Assembly (NCBI GenBank): GCA_019749805.1
Contig: JAIEPH010000066.1
Coordinates: 103,635 to 167,634 of the forward strand
Length of the DNA: 64,000 nucleotides
Direction: 5' to 3'
Origin: Mycobacteriaceae bacterium
GTDB lineage: Bacteria > Actinomycetota > Actinomycetes > Mycobacteriales > Mycobacteriaceae
This document shows positions 22,818-37,351 of this stretch, one piece after another (position 1 is the first letter of the stretch; each line of letters starts with the position of its first letter). Both the position numbers and the translations under genes were made by a program. The notes below the pieces were generated by a model. That model saw only the letters and a list, made by a program, of their open reading frames with translations. It was not told the origin of the DNA and did no database searches.

Positions 22818-24854
22818 ATGGACGACCTCGGCGCCCGCTTGTCGCGCGCGCCCGCATTTCCCTACGACATCACAGTGCGAATCAGTCTGTGGCTGAGCGT
22901 GATCGTCGTCGCGGCTCTGTTCGGTTGGGGAGCATGGCAGCGGCGCTGGATCGCCGACGACGGCCTCATCGTCCTGCGGACCGTCCGAAACCTCTTGGCG
23001 GGCAACGGTCCGGTGTTCAACGCCGGCGAGCGTGTCGAGGCGAACACGTCGACGGTGTGGACCTATCTGATCTATGTCGCCGCATGGGTCGGCGGACCTG
23101 TCCAGCTGGAGTACGTGGCGCTGTACCTGGCGCTGACGCTCAGTGTGTTGGGTGTCGTGTTCACCATGCTGGGCACCGCTCGGCTGTACGCGCCGAGCCT
23201 GCGAGGTCGACGCGCGTTGATGCTGCCCGCGGGTGCGCTGGTCTACATCGCCGTTCCGCCGGCACGCGACTTCGCCACCTCGGGGCTGGAAAACGGTTTG
23301 GTGCTGGCATATCTGGGCCTGCTGTGGTGGATGATGGTGTGCTGGTCGCAGGCACTGCGCACACCCGGTCCTGCGAACACGGCGCCGGCGTTCCGCGGCG
23401 GCCCACCGACCATTCGCAGGCAGCCGGTCGGACCGGCGCCGGGCGCACGCACGGTCAGCGGGTTCTTCGACGGCGCACTCGCTTTCGTCGCAGGCATGAG
23501 TGTGCTGATTCGGCCCGAGTTGGCGTTGATCGGCGGGCTGGCTCTGGTGATGATGCTGATCGCCGCGCGCGATTGGCGACGCCGTGGGCTGATCGTGCTC
23601 GCGGGCGGTCTGGTACCGGTCGCCTACGAGATCTTCCGAATGGGCTACTACGGCTTGATATTTCCGGGCACCGCACTGGCCAAGGACGCCTCCGGTTCCA
23701 AGTGGTCGCAGGGCTTCGTGTACCTGTCCAACTTCAACAATCCCTACCTGCTGTGGGCGCCCGCCATTTTGCTGATCGGCTTGGCCGCCGTGGTGATGGT
23801 GACGCGCGGCCGCCCGTGGGGTATCCGTCATACGACGGCGCCCGGCCAGAGATGGCTGGCGCGGACGGTGCAGAGTCCACAGGCCGTGGTGGCCTTCATG
23901 CTCGTCAGCGGATTTTTGCAGGCGCTCTACTGGATCCGCCAGGGCGGCGATTTCATGCACGGCCGAGTCCTGCTGACCCCGTTGTTCTGTCTGCTCACAC
24001 CGATCGCGGTGATTCCGTTGGTGCTGCCAGATGGACGCCGAATGGCCCGTGGCGCAGGCTATTTGTTCGTCGGAGCCACGAGCCTGCTGTGGGTGTCGAT
24101 CGCCGGCTGGTCGCTATGGGTGGCCAATTCGAGCGGCATGGGACCTGACGCGACCCGTGTGACCTACAGCGGCATCGTCGACGAACGTCGGTTCTATGCT
24201 CAGGCCACGGGCAACGCGCATCCGTTGACCGCCGCCGACTACCTCGATTACCCCCGCATGCGTGCGGTGATGACCGCGATCGACAACACGCCCGACGGTG
24301 CCCTGCTGCTGCCGTCCGGCAACTACGACCAGTGGGACGTTGTGCCGGCCATTCCGCCACCTCCGGACGCACCACCGGACGTCAAGGGTCGAACCGGACC
24401 GCACACAGTGTTTTTCACCAACCTCGGCATGCTGGGGATGAACGTCGGACTGGATGTCCGGGTGATCGACCAGATCGGACTTGCCAATCCGCTTGCCGCG
24501 CATACCGCGCGACTGGAAGACGGCCGCATCGGTCACGACAAGAACCTGTTCCCGGATTGGGCGGTGGCCGAGGGTCCGTTCCTCAAGACCCGGCCCTTCA
24601 TTCCGGCCTACCTCGACGAGGACTGGATCGCCCAGGCCGAGGCCGCGCTGGAGTGCCCGGCGACCGACGCGATGCTCAACGCCATCAGGGGCGAGATGGG
24701 ACCGCGCCGGTTCCTGTCGAATCTGATGCATGCGTATTCGTTGACGCAGTATCGGATTGATCGAGTGCCGCTCTACGAGCTGCAGCGCTGCGGGCTCGAG
24801 GTGCCGGAGCCGACGCGCGAGCCGTACACCGGCATGCCCGCCACCGGGCCCTAG
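22818..24854 (+). CDS. aftB: Terminal beta-(1,2)-arabinofuranosyltransferase AftB
   Basis: A GT-C membrane enzyme that caps arabinan chains with terminal beta-1,2 arabinose from DPA, making the sites that receive mycolates. About 678 residues: 8-10 N-terminal membrane helices then a soluble C-terminal domain (from about 430). The WIADDGLIVLRTVRNLLAG loop after the first helix carries the acidic catalytic pair (DD). ATG at 22818 (MDDLGARLS) is chosen; a longer form from 22758 overlapping ubiA is possible, and no strong ribosome site decides it. A basic, Pro-rich loop at about 210-225 is unusual but cytoplasmic. Confidence 0.93.
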   Translation: MDDLGARLSRAPAFPYDITVRISLWLSVIVVAALFGWGAWQRRWIADDGLIVLRTVRNLLAGNGPVFNAGERVEANTSTVWTYLIYVAAWVGGPVQLEYVALYLALTLSVLGVVFTMLGTARLYAPSLRGRRALMLPAGALVYIAVPPARDFATSGLENGLVLAYLGLLWWMMVCWSQALRTPGPANTAPAFRGGPPTIRRQPVGPAPGARTVSGFFDGALAFVAGMSVLIRPELALIGGLALVMMLIAARDWRRRGLIVLAGGLVPVAYEIFRMGYYGLIFPGTALAKDASGSKWSQGFVYLSNFNNPYLLWAPAILLIGLAAVVMVTRGRPWGIRHTTAPGQRWLARTVQSPQAVVAFMLVSGFLQALYWIRQGGDFMHGRVLLTPLFCLLTPIAVIPLVLPDGRRMARGAGYLFVGATSLLWVSIAGWSLWVANSSGMGPDATRVTYSGIVDERRFYAQATGNAHPLTAADYLDYPRMRAVMTAIDNTPDGALLLPSGNYDQWDVVPAIPPPPDAPPDVKGRTGPHTVFFTNLGMLGMNVGLDVRVIDQIGLANPLAAHTARLEDGRIGHDKNLFPDWAVAEGPFLKTRPFIPAYLDEDWIAQAEAALECPATDAMLNAIRGEMGPRRFLSNLMHAYSLTQYRIDRVPLYELQRCGLEVPEPTREPYTGMPATGP

Positions 24855-24961
24855 CCGCGGGCGGCGACGACGGCCGCAGCCGGCGGTAACGCGACCAGCG
24901 ATTCCGGCGATACACAAGCGCATTGGAACTGGCGCTTGATTCACGAAGGATGGTACGACCT

Positions 24962-25957
24962 GTGCGAACCTGGCTTCGCCGTGCGATCGCGGCGGGCGCC
25001 GCGGTCCTGACGATGCCGATGATCGCCGCTGTGTCCAATGTCACACCCCCTGCGGGCGCGTTCTCTCGCGAGGGTCTGCCCGTCGAGTACCTCGATGTGT
25101 ATTCGGCGTCGATGGGCCGCAACATTCGCGTGCAGTTCCAGCCGGCCGGAGGCGCGCCGGCAGCCGGCCCCGCGAAAGCCGTCTACCTCCTCGACGGCAT
25201 GCGTGCTCGCGACGACTACAACGGCTGGGACGTCGAAACCCAAGCGTTCGAATGGTTTTTGGACTCCGGTGTCGCGACCGTCATGCCCGTCGGGGGCCAG
25301 TCCAGCTTCTACACCGACTGGTATTCACCGTCGAGTTTCAACAGCCAGCCCTATACCTACAAATGGGAGACGTTCCTCACTAGCGAGCTTCCGTCGTGGT
25401 TGGCGACCAACAAGCAGGTCTCCCCGACCGGTAATGGCGTCGTCGGGCTGTCGATGTCCGGCGGTCCAGCACTGATCCTGTCGGCGTACCACCCGGCGCA
25501 GTTCCGCTACGCCGCATCGCTTTCGGGCTTCCTCAACCCGTCGGCCCTGTTCATGCAGCAGGCCATCCGCGTCGCGATGTTGGACGCGGGCGGCTACAAC
25601 GTCGACAACATGTGGGGCGCTCCCTGGGACAACGCTTGGAAACGCAACGACCCGATAAGGCAGGTGTCGCGCATCATCGCCAACGGCACCCGCCTGTGGA
25701 TCTACTGCGCACCGGGCGGCATGACCCCGCTCGACGTGAACGCAGATCCGAATCAGTCGTTCAGCGCGAACAGCCTTGAATCAATGGCTCTCAAGAGCAA
25801 TTTGGATTTCCAAACGGCCTACCTGAAGGCCGGGGGCAACAGTGACGCATCGCAAGCCACTTTCGAGTTTCCGCCCGCGGGTAATCACGCGTGGCCGTAC
25901 TGGGGAGCGCAGTTGCAGGCCCTGAAACCAGACCTGGTCGCAACCCTCAAGGGCTAA
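24962..25957 (+). CDS. Antigen 85 family mycolyltransferase (first of three tandem genes)
   Basis: An exported esterase-fold enzyme of 331 residues that transfers mycolates between trehalose monomycolate, trehalose and arabinan. Signal peptide (VRTWLRRAIAAGAAVLTM onward) ends near AGAFSREGLPVEYL. The nucleophile Ser164 lies in GLSMSGG; Glu in SLESMAL and His in GNHAWPYWG complete the triad. GTG at 24962 has AAGGA 11 nt upstream; ATG at 24950 overlaps that site. Fast-growing mycobacteria often have this extra copy upstream of fbpA. Its exact type (85A/B/C) is uncertain. Confidence 0.93.
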   Translation: MRTWLRRAIAAGAAVLTMPMIAAVSNVTPPAGAFSREGLPVEYLDVYSASMGRNIRVQFQPAGGAPAAGPAKAVYLLDGMRARDDYNGWDVETQAFEWFLDSGVATVMPVGGQSSFYTDWYSPSSFNSQPYTYKWETFLTSELPSWLATNKQVSPTGNGVVGLSMSGGPALILSAYHPAQFRYAASLSGFLNPSALFMQQAIRVAMLDAGGYNVDNMWGAPWDNAWKRNDPIRQVSRIIANGTRLWIYCAPGGMTPLDVNADPNQSFSANSLESMALKSNLDFQTAYLKAGGNSDASQATFEFPPAGNHAWPYWGAQLQALKPDLVATLKG

Positions 25958-25991
25958 GGAGGACCAGGGACGATACACGCCGAATAGAGCT

Positions 25992-26009
25992 ACCACAGCA
26001 AGTTGTGGT
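25992..26009. promoter_or_regulatory. Inverted repeat between two antigen 85 genes
   Basis: ACCACA-GCAAGT-TGTGGT: 6-bp perfect arms with a 6-nt loop in the 128-bp gap upstream of fbpA. It could be an operator or an RNA stem in the leader. No U-tract follows. Regulator unknown. Confidence 0.3.
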
Positions 26010-26085
26010 TGACTGCAACGGCAACGCGGCAGGGTCCGTCGGACAAGTTCCGCGTGCGGCATACGACAGATGGGATAGATCAAGC

Positions 26086-27171
26086 ATGAAGTTCGTTGGC
26101 AAAATCCGTGGCGCGTGGGTGCGCCGGCTCGCCGCTGTGGCACTAGCCGCAGCAGTGCTGCCCGCCCTGGTCAGCGCCGTCGGAGGCTCGGCGACTGCGG
26201 GGGCTTTCTCTCGTCCGGGTCTGCCGGTCGAGTACCTCATGGTTCCATCCGCAGGGATGGGACGTGACATCAAGGTTCAGTTCCAAAACGGTGGGCCGAA
26301 CGCGCCTGGCGTCTACTTGCTAGACGGCCTTCGCGCCCGCGATGACTTCAATGGATGGGATATCGAGACCGCCGCCTTCGAGTGGTACGTCGATTCCGGT
26401 CTCGCGGTGATCATGCCCGTCGGCGGCCAGTCGAGCTTCTACAGCGACTGGTACAAGCCGGCCTGCGGTAAGTCAGGTTGCTCCACCTACAAGTGGGAGA
26501 CCTTCGTCACCCAGGAGCTCCCGGGCTACCTGGCCGCGAACAAGGGCGTGAACCCGAACCGCAATGCGGCAGTGGGTCTTTCGATGGCCGGTTCGGCCGC
26601 GATGACGCTGGCGATCTACTACCCGCAGCAGTTCCAGTACGCGGCTTCGCTTTCGGGCTTCCTGAACCTCTCCGAGGGCTGGTGGCCGATGCTGGTCAAC
26701 ATGTCGATGGGTGACGCGGGTGGCTACGACGCCAACGACATGTGGGGCGCGACGGAAGACCCGAACAATGCGTGGGAGCGCAACGACCCGATGGTCAACA
26801 TCGACCAGTTGGTCGCCAACGGCACCCGCATCTGGGTGTTCGCCGGTAACGGCAAGCCCGCCGACATCAACGGCACCGGCATCCCGGCTGGTGACAACTT
26901 CAACGCGGAGTTCCTCGAGAAGTTCACGCTGCGGACGAACAAGACGTTCCAGGAGAACTACATCGCCGCCGGCGGTAAGAACGGCGTGTTCAACTTCCCG
27001 CAGAGCGGTACGCACAGCTGGGAGTACTGGGGTCAGCAGCTGCAGCAGATGAAGCCGGACATCCAGCGCGCGCTGGGTGCCACCCCGCAGCCGAGCACTC
27101 CCGTCGGGGAACCGGCTCCGGCCGAGGGTGCGGTTCCGGCCCAGCCGGCATCGGCTGAAGCTGGCGGTTAA
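26086..27171 (+). CDS. fbpA: Antigen 85A-type mycolyltransferase
   Basis: 361 residues. Signal peptide MKFVGKIRGAWVRRLAAVAL and an Ala-rich core end before AGAFSRPGLPVEYLMVPS, the conserved mature N-terminus. Triad: Ser166 in GLSMAGS, Glu278 in FLEKFTL, His310 in GTHSWEYWG, with the 32-residue Glu-His spacing known for antigen 85. The C-terminal MKPDIQRALGATP is the antigen 85A hallmark, followed by a Pro/Ala/Glu-rich tail of about 30 residues. The two extra Cys in CGKSGC are unlike most antigen 85 proteins and may form a local disulfide. A strong terminator follows at 27212. Confidence 0.95.
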   Translation: MKFVGKIRGAWVRRLAAVALAAAVLPALVSAVGGSATAGAFSRPGLPVEYLMVPSAGMGRDIKVQFQNGGPNAPGVYLLDGLRARDDFNGWDIETAAFEWYVDSGLAVIMPVGGQSSFYSDWYKPACGKSGCSTYKWETFVTQELPGYLAANKGVNPNRNAAVGLSMAGSAAMTLAIYYPQQFQYAASLSGFLNLSEGWWPMLVNMSMGDAGGYDANDMWGATEDPNNAWERNDPMVNIDQLVANGTRIWVFAGNGKPADINGTGIPAGDNFNAEFLEKFTLRTNKTFQENYIAAGGKNGVFNFPQSGTHSWEYWGQQLQQMKPDIQRALGATPQPSTPVGEPAPAEGAVPAQPASAEAGG

Positions 27172-27211
27172 TTGATCCGTTCGTCGGAAACGACGGAAAC
27201 AACAGAGTCGG

Positions 27212-27239
27212 CGGCGGCGATCCTTCGGGGTCGCCGCCG
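27212..27239 (+). terminator. Strong hairpin terminator after fbpA
   Basis: CGGCGGCGATCC-TTCG-GGGTCGCCGCCG: a 12-bp stem (one G-T pair) closed by a UUCG tetraloop, 40 bp after the fbpA stop and followed by TCGGTCATTTT. The best intrinsic terminator in the window; it separates fbpA from fbpD. Confidence 0.8.
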
Positions 27240-27315
27240 TCGGTCATTTTCTCCAGCGGCTCGTCGTGCTGGTGTGATTGACTTCTCGCGCGGGGACAGG
27301 CCAGACGAGGGTGAA

Positions 27316-28212
27316 ATGGGGCAGTTGATGCGTGGCATGATTCGGACGATCCTGACCGTGGTGCTGGCTGCCGGGCTTTGGGGCGCCGGCACGTCCATGG
27401 CGCCTACCGCCAAGGCCGACGTCGAAATGCTGATGGTTCCGTCAGCGGCGATGGGCCGCGATATCCCCGTCGCGTTCTCCGGTGGTGGTCCGCACGCCGT
27501 CGTCCTCCTCGACGCGTTCAATGCCGCACCCGACGTCAGCAACTGGGTCACGGCCGGAAACGCAATGGCCGCCCTCGGTGGGCAGGGTATCTCGATCGCC
27601 GCACCCGCCGGCGGTGCGTGGAGCATGTACACCAACTGGGAGCAGGACGGCAGCAAGCAGTGGGAGACGTTCCTGGCGACCGAGCTGCCGAACTGGCTGG
27701 CCGCCAACAAGGGTCTCGCGCCGGGCGGCCACGGCATCGTCGGCGCCTCGCAGGGCGGATACGGGGCGATGGCCATGGCCACCTTCCATCCGGACCGGTA
27801 CCGCTTCGCCGGATCTCTTTCGGGATTCCTGGCCCCTGAGCGGACCGGAACCGATGGCGCCATAACCGCCGGTCTCCAGCAGTTCGGCGGCGTCGACACC
27901 CGCAACATGTGGGGCCTGCCACAGCTGGGCCGGTGGAAGTGGCATTCACCGAACGTCCACGTGCAGCTGCTTTCGGACAACAACACCCGGCTGTGGGTGT
28001 ACAGCCCGACGACCGGTGGCTGCGATATGCCCGCGATGATCGGTTACTGCGATATCGCCGCAGGCACGAACAAGGAGTTCTACCAGCACTATCGCTCGGT
28101 CGGCGGTAAGAACGGCCATTTCGACTTCCCGGCCAGCGGCGGCAATGACTGGGGCGCCTGGAGCGGACAGCTCGCCGCGATGTCCGGCGACCTGGTCGCC
28201 ACCATCAAGTAG
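27316..28212 (+). CDS. fbpD: MPT51/FbpD, antigen 85-related secreted protein
   Basis: 298 residues, the same size as M. tuberculosis MPT51. N-terminal signal MRGMIRTILTVVLAAGLWG, cleaved near KADVEMLMVPSAAMG. The antigen 85 fold is kept (GSLSGFL, PQLGRWKWHSP), but the triad is incomplete: the position of the catalytic His (GTHSWEYWG in fbpA) reads SGGNDWGAW. Ser145 is present in a GASQG nucleophile elbow. Such proteins are regarded as non-enzymatic matrix or ligand-binding members. ATG at 27316 has GAGGG at 6 nt; ATG at 27328 or 27337 are alternatives. Confidence 0.92.
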   Translation: MGQLMRGMIRTILTVVLAAGLWGAGTSMAPTAKADVEMLMVPSAAMGRDIPVAFSGGGPHAVVLLDAFNAAPDVSNWVTAGNAMAALGGQGISIAAPAGGAWSMYTNWEQDGSKQWETFLATELPNWLAANKGLAPGGHGIVGASQGGYGAMAMATFHPDRYRFAGSLSGFLAPERTGTDGAITAGLQQFGGVDTRNMWGLPQLGRWKWHSPNVHVQLLSDNNTRLWVYSPTTGGCDMPAMIGYCDIAAGTNKEFYQHYRSVGGKNGHFDFPASGGNDWGAWSGQLAAMSGDLVATIK

Positions 28213-28235
28213 CGCGTATCAGGTAGGCAGCAACC

Positions 28236-28257
28236 GAGCGCGGCACGCCCTGCGCTC
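28236..28257 (+). terminator. Weak hairpin after fbpD
   Basis: GAGCGC / GCGCTC 6-bp arms with a 10-nt loop, 24 bp after the fbpD stop and 38 bp before the DUF732 gene; followed by TCAGTTTCTTCTG. Stability is modest, so read-through is expected. Confidence 0.35.
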
Positions 28258-28294
28258 TCAGTTTCTTCTGTGTTTCAGCCGGTACCTTGGAAAC

Positions 28295-28786
28295 GTGCAG
28301 CTTTCGGTACGGCGACGGGTCGCTTCGACCGGATGGTTGGCAACTTCAGCAACAACACTGCTGGTGGCGTCGGTCCCGGCGTTGATGACCGGGTGTTCGG
28401 GCAACGACGTGATGGCCACCATCGGAATGCCGACCTCCGAAACGGAAACCGCGCACGGTGACTCCGGCGTGGCGCCTCCGGGACCCCTGCAGGCGGGCGG
28501 ACAGTCCAACGCTCTGGTCGTGACGGCGAAGCAACGCGAATACCTCGATGCGCTCACCGCCGCCGGCGTGAAGCCGTCGAGCAATCTGGCCGCCCTGTCG
28601 ATCGGGTCCTATGTCTGTCAGGCCAGGGCCGCAAAACAGAACGACCACGCGGTGTGGGACTTCGTGCGCCCGGTGGTACGCGGCGACGTCGACGGCGACG
28701 GACTGTCGTCTGCTGCGCCGTCGACGGCCGACATCGACACCGCGACCGCCGAGTACATTCGCATCGCGACCGAGCGACTCTGCTAG
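28295..28786 (+). CDS. DUF732-domain lipoprotein
   Basis: 163 residues with a signal peptide and probable lipobox LMTGC (Cys about residue 33), so it should be lipid-anchored on the outer face of the membrane. A Gly/Pro-rich linker leads to a DUF732 domain (about 80-135; YLDALTAAGVKPSS, YVCQARAAKQ) with one conserved Cys there and a second at the C-terminus, likely disulfide-bonded. DUF732 proteins are small secreted mycobacterial proteins of unknown function. GTG at 28295 (VQLSVRRRV) is used; the longer frame overlaps fbpD. It is followed 54 bp later by culp6. Confidence 0.85.
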   Translation: MQLSVRRRVASTGWLATSATTLLVASVPALMTGCSGNDVMATIGMPTSETETAHGDSGVAPPGPLQAGGQSNALVVTAKQREYLDALTAAGVKPSSNLAALSIGSYVCQARAAKQNDHAVWDFVRPVVRGDVDGDGLSSAAPSTADIDTATAEYIRIATERLC

Positions 28787-28840
28787 CAGTCGCCCACGGC
28801 GCACACCAGACCACAGCACGCGAGGAGTAACAGGAAACCC

Positions 28841-29851
28841 ATGTCCAAAACCACTCGGCGGAAACGCCACCGCATACTTGGGCTCGTCGCGGCGGTGGCG
28901 GTCTCGCTCGTGGTGGTACTGGTCGTGGTGCTGGTCTGGGTGTGGCAGCGATCGCCGGACACCCCGGTCCCGGGCGCGCAGCCGCCCACCTCGGTTCCCG
29001 GTGGCATTCCGCCGACGGGTAAGAAGCCGCGACCCGAATACCAGGACGCCAGCTGTCCCGACGTGCAGATGATCTCGGTACCCGGCACCTGGGAGTCGTC
29101 GCCTCAGCTCGACCCGTTCAACCCGACGCAGTTCCCCATCGCGCTGCTCCTCAACGTCACGAACCCGCTGCGTCAGCAGTTCGACGCGGGGCGGCTGGAG
29201 ATCTACACGGTTCCCTACACCGCGCAGTTCCACAATCCGTTCGCCGCGGACAACCAGATGTCCTACGACCAGAGCCGTGCCGAGGGCTTCGACGCGGCGG
29301 TGCGGGCCATGACGGATATGAACAACCGCTGCCCGTTGACCAGTTACGTGCTGGTCGGCTTCTCGCAGGGCGCGGTGATCGCCGGTGACATCGCCAGCGA
29401 TGTCGGCAACGGTCGCGGCCCGGTCGACGAGGATCTGGTGCTCGGGGTGGCGCTGATCGCCGACGGTCGTCGTCAGCCCGGCGTCGGGCAGGACGTCGGT
29501 CCCAACGCGCCGGGCCAGGGTGCGGAGATCACCCTGGACGAGGTCCCGATGCTGGGTGGGCTCGGTCTGGACATGACCGGTCCCCGCTCAGGCGGTTTCG
29601 GGATGCTCAACAACCGCGTCTTTGAGATATGTGCCGCGGGCGACCTGATCTGTTCGGCGCCGGAGTCGGCCTTCAACATCACCCAGTTGCCGCGGACGCT
29701 CGAGGTGCTCAGCGGCGGCGCCGGCCAGCCGATCCACGCGATGTACAACACGCCGCAATTCTGGAATCTCGATGGTGCCTCTGCCCCGCAGTGGACACTG
29801 GGTTGGGCGCAGAGTGTGATCGATAACGCCCCGCGCCCGAAACATGGCTGA
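28841..29851 (+). CDS. culp6: Culp6 cutinase-like envelope lipase/phospholipase (Rv3802c-like)
   Basis: 336 residues, the same length as the M. tuberculosis protein, with an N-terminal membrane anchor (LGLVAAVAVSLVVVLVVVL) and a periplasmic cutinase-like alpha/beta hydrolase. The catalytic triad falls at Ser175 (GFSQG), Asp268 (AAGDLIC) and His299 (PIHAMY). Cysteines at CPDV, RCPL, EICA and LICS form the disulfides. Rv3802c is an essential phospholipase/thioesterase of the mycolate locus, inhibited by tetrahydrolipstatin. It sits just upstream of fadD32 and may respond to mycolate flux. Confidence 0.96.
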   Translation: MSKTTRRKRHRILGLVAAVAVSLVVVLVVVLVWVWQRSPDTPVPGAQPPTSVPGGIPPTGKKPRPEYQDASCPDVQMISVPGTWESSPQLDPFNPTQFPIALLLNVTNPLRQQFDAGRLEIYTVPYTAQFHNPFAADNQMSYDQSRAEGFDAAVRAMTDMNNRCPLTSYVLVGFSQGAVIAGDIASDVGNGRGPVDEDLVLGVALIADGRRQPGVGQDVGPNAPGQGAEITLDEVPMLGGLGLDMTGPRSGGFGMLNNRVFEICAAGDLICSAPESAFNITQLPRTLEVLSGGAGQPIHAMYNTPQFWNLDGASAPQWTLGWAQSVIDNAPRPKHG

Positions 29852-29868
29852 CCTGTAACCGCGGAGAT

Positions 29869-29897
29869 TTGGACTGCGTCCACCGGTCGCCTAACAT
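29869..29897 (+). promoter_or_regulatory. Probable SigA-type promoter for fadD32-pks13-accD4
   Basis: TTGGAC (29869-29874), a 17-bp spacer, then TAACAT (29892-29897), about 130 bp upstream of fadD32 in the only sizeable gap of the region. Spacing is ideal and both hexamers are near consensus. It would leave a leader of about 120 nt. No start site was measured. Confidence 0.5.
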
Positions 29898-30025
29898 TAA
29901 GAGAAAACTAAGAGCGGTGAGGGACGCGAAGCCGAAACGCGCAGGGTAGGGACCCACGCGGCGGCGCGCCCGTCCATATTGAGTGCTAGCGGCTTCAAAA
30001 ACGAGGCTTCGACAGGAGAGTGAGA

Positions 30026-31915
30026 ATGGGGTTTCACAACCCGTTCCTGAAGGACGGACTGATCAAGTTCCCCGACAACGGCAGCTTGGTCAAGCACGTC
30101 GAGAAGTGGGCCAAGGTCCGCGGTGACAAGCTCGCCTACCGGTTCCTCGACTACTCGGTCGAACGCGACGGTGTGGCGCGGGAGTTGAACTGGGCCGACT
30201 TCGGCGCCCGAAATCGGGCCGTGGCCGCGCGCCTGCAGCAGGTGACCGAGCCCGGCGACCGCGTCGCGATCCTCAGTCCGCAGAACCTCGATTACGTCGT
30301 CGCGATGTTCGGCGCGCTCTACTCGGGCCGCATCGCCGTACCGCTGTTCGATCCTTCCGAACCGGGCCACGTCGGCCGACTTCACGCAGTGCTCGACGAC
30401 TGCCAGCCCTCGGCGATCCTCACCACGACCGAGGCCGCCGAAGGGGTGCGCAAGTTCTTCCGCACCCGGCCGGCCAACGAGCGTCCCCGCGTCATCGCGG
30501 TCGACGCGGTACCGGCCGAGGTCGGCGCCACCTGGCAGCCTGTCGACGTCGAAGCCGACACCATCGCGTACCTGCAGTACACCTCGGGGTCGACGCGAAT
30601 CCCCACCGGGGTGCAGATCACCCACCTGAACCTGGCCACCAACGTCGTGCAGGTCATCGAGGCACTCGACGGTGAGGAGGGTGACCGTGGCCTGTCCTGG
30701 TTGCCGTTCTTCCACGACATGGGGTTGATCACGGCGTTGTTGGCGCCGATGATCGGGCACTACTTCACCTTCATGACCCCTGCGGCGTTCGTCCGCAGGC
30801 CCGGCCGTTGGATCCGCGAGATGTCGCGCAAGCCCGACGACACCGGCGGTGTCATCTCGGTGGCGCCGAACTTCGCGTTCGATCATGCCGCCGCGCGCGG
30901 GTTGCCCAAGGACGACGAACCGCCGCTGGATTTGTCTGTGGTCAAATGCATCCTCAACGGCAGCGAGCCGATCTCGGCGGCCACCGTGCGCAGGTTCAAC
31001 GAAGCGTTCGCGCCGCACGGGTTCAAGCCGCAGGCCATCAAGCCGTCCTACGGTCTGGCCGAAGCCACGCTGTTCGTGTCGACCACCCCGATGGGCGATC
31101 ATCCGAGGATCATCTCCGTCGACCGGGAGGCCTTGAACACCGGCACGTTCGTCGAGGTCCCCGACGATGCGCCCAGCGCCGTGGCGCAGGCGGGTGCAGG
31201 CAAGATCGGCGTCGCCGAGTGGGCCGTCATCGTCGATGCGGATTCGGCCACCGAGCTGCCCGACGGCCAGATCGGTGAGGTCTGGATCAGCGGCCAGAAT
31301 ATGGGCACCGGTTACTGGGGTAAGCCCGAGGAGACCATCGCCACCTTCCAGAACATCCTCAAATCGCGCACCAACCCGTCACACGCCGAGGGCGCGACCG
31401 ACGACGCCACCTGGGTGCGTACGGGCGACCTCGGTGCCTACCACGACGGCGAGCTCTACATCACCGGCCGCACCAAGGATCTGGTGATCGTCGATGGCCG
31501 TAATCACTATCCGCAGGACATCGAGTACTCCGCGCAGGAGTCCACCAAGGCGCTGCGGGTCGGGTATGTAGCGGCGTTCTCGGTGCCGGCCAACCAGCTG
31601 CCCGACGAGGTCTTCGAGAACGCGCACGCCGGCATCAAGCGTGATCCCGAGGACACCTCAGAGCAGCTGGTCATCGTGGGCGAGCGCGCCCCCGGTGCGC
31701 ACAAGCTCGACATGGGCCCGATCATCGACGACATCCGCGCCGCGATCGCGGTCCGCCATGGCGTCACGGTGCGCGACGTCCTGCTCACTGCGGCGGGCGC
31801 GATTCCGCGCACCTCGAGCGGCAAGATCGGCCGGCGGGCCTGCCGCGCGGCGTACCTGGACGGAAGTCTGCGGTCGGGCAAGATCGCCAACGATTTCCCC
31901 GACGAAAAAGACTGA
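30026..31915 (+). CDS. fadD32: Long-chain fatty acyl-AMP ligase FadD32
   Basis: Activates the very long meromycolic acid as acyl-adenylate and loads it on the N-terminal ACP of Pks13. 629 residues of the ANL superfamily: N-terminal domain with P-loop-like YLQYTSGSTRIPTG, VNSG/ILNGSEP motif, GLAEATLFVS, then RTGDLGAYHDGELYITGR, and the C-terminal catalytic Lys region SSGKIGRRACR. It carries the insertion typical of fatty acyl-AMP ligases rather than CoA ligases. ATG at 30026 with AGGAG 7 nt upstream. It is followed by pks13 after 17 bp, the same as Rv3801c-Rv3800c. Confidence 0.98.
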   Translation: MGFHNPFLKDGLIKFPDNGSLVKHVEKWAKVRGDKLAYRFLDYSVERDGVARELNWADFGARNRAVAARLQQVTEPGDRVAILSPQNLDYVVAMFGALYSGRIAVPLFDPSEPGHVGRLHAVLDDCQPSAILTTTEAAEGVRKFFRTRPANERPRVIAVDAVPAEVGATWQPVDVEADTIAYLQYTSGSTRIPTGVQITHLNLATNVVQVIEALDGEEGDRGLSWLPFFHDMGLITALLAPMIGHYFTFMTPAAFVRRPGRWIREMSRKPDDTGGVISVAPNFAFDHAAARGLPKDDEPPLDLSVVKCILNGSEPISAATVRRFNEAFAPHGFKPQAIKPSYGLAEATLFVSTTPMGDHPRIISVDREALNTGTFVEVPDDAPSAVAQAGAGKIGVAEWAVIVDADSATELPDGQIGEVWISGQNMGTGYWGKPEETIATFQNILKSRTNPSHAEGATDDATWVRTGDLGAYHDGELYITGRTKDLVIVDGRNHYPQDIEYSAQESTKALRVGYVAAFSVPANQLPDEVFENAHAGIKRDPEDTSEQLVIVGERAPGAHKLDMGPIIDDIRAAIAVRHGVTVRDVLLTAAGAIPRTSSGKIGRRACRAAYLDGSLRSGKIANDFPDEKD

Positions 31916-31932
31916 AGACTGACCTTCTGAAC

Positions 31933-37347
<5,415 letters not shown>

Positions 37348-37351
37348 GCGA

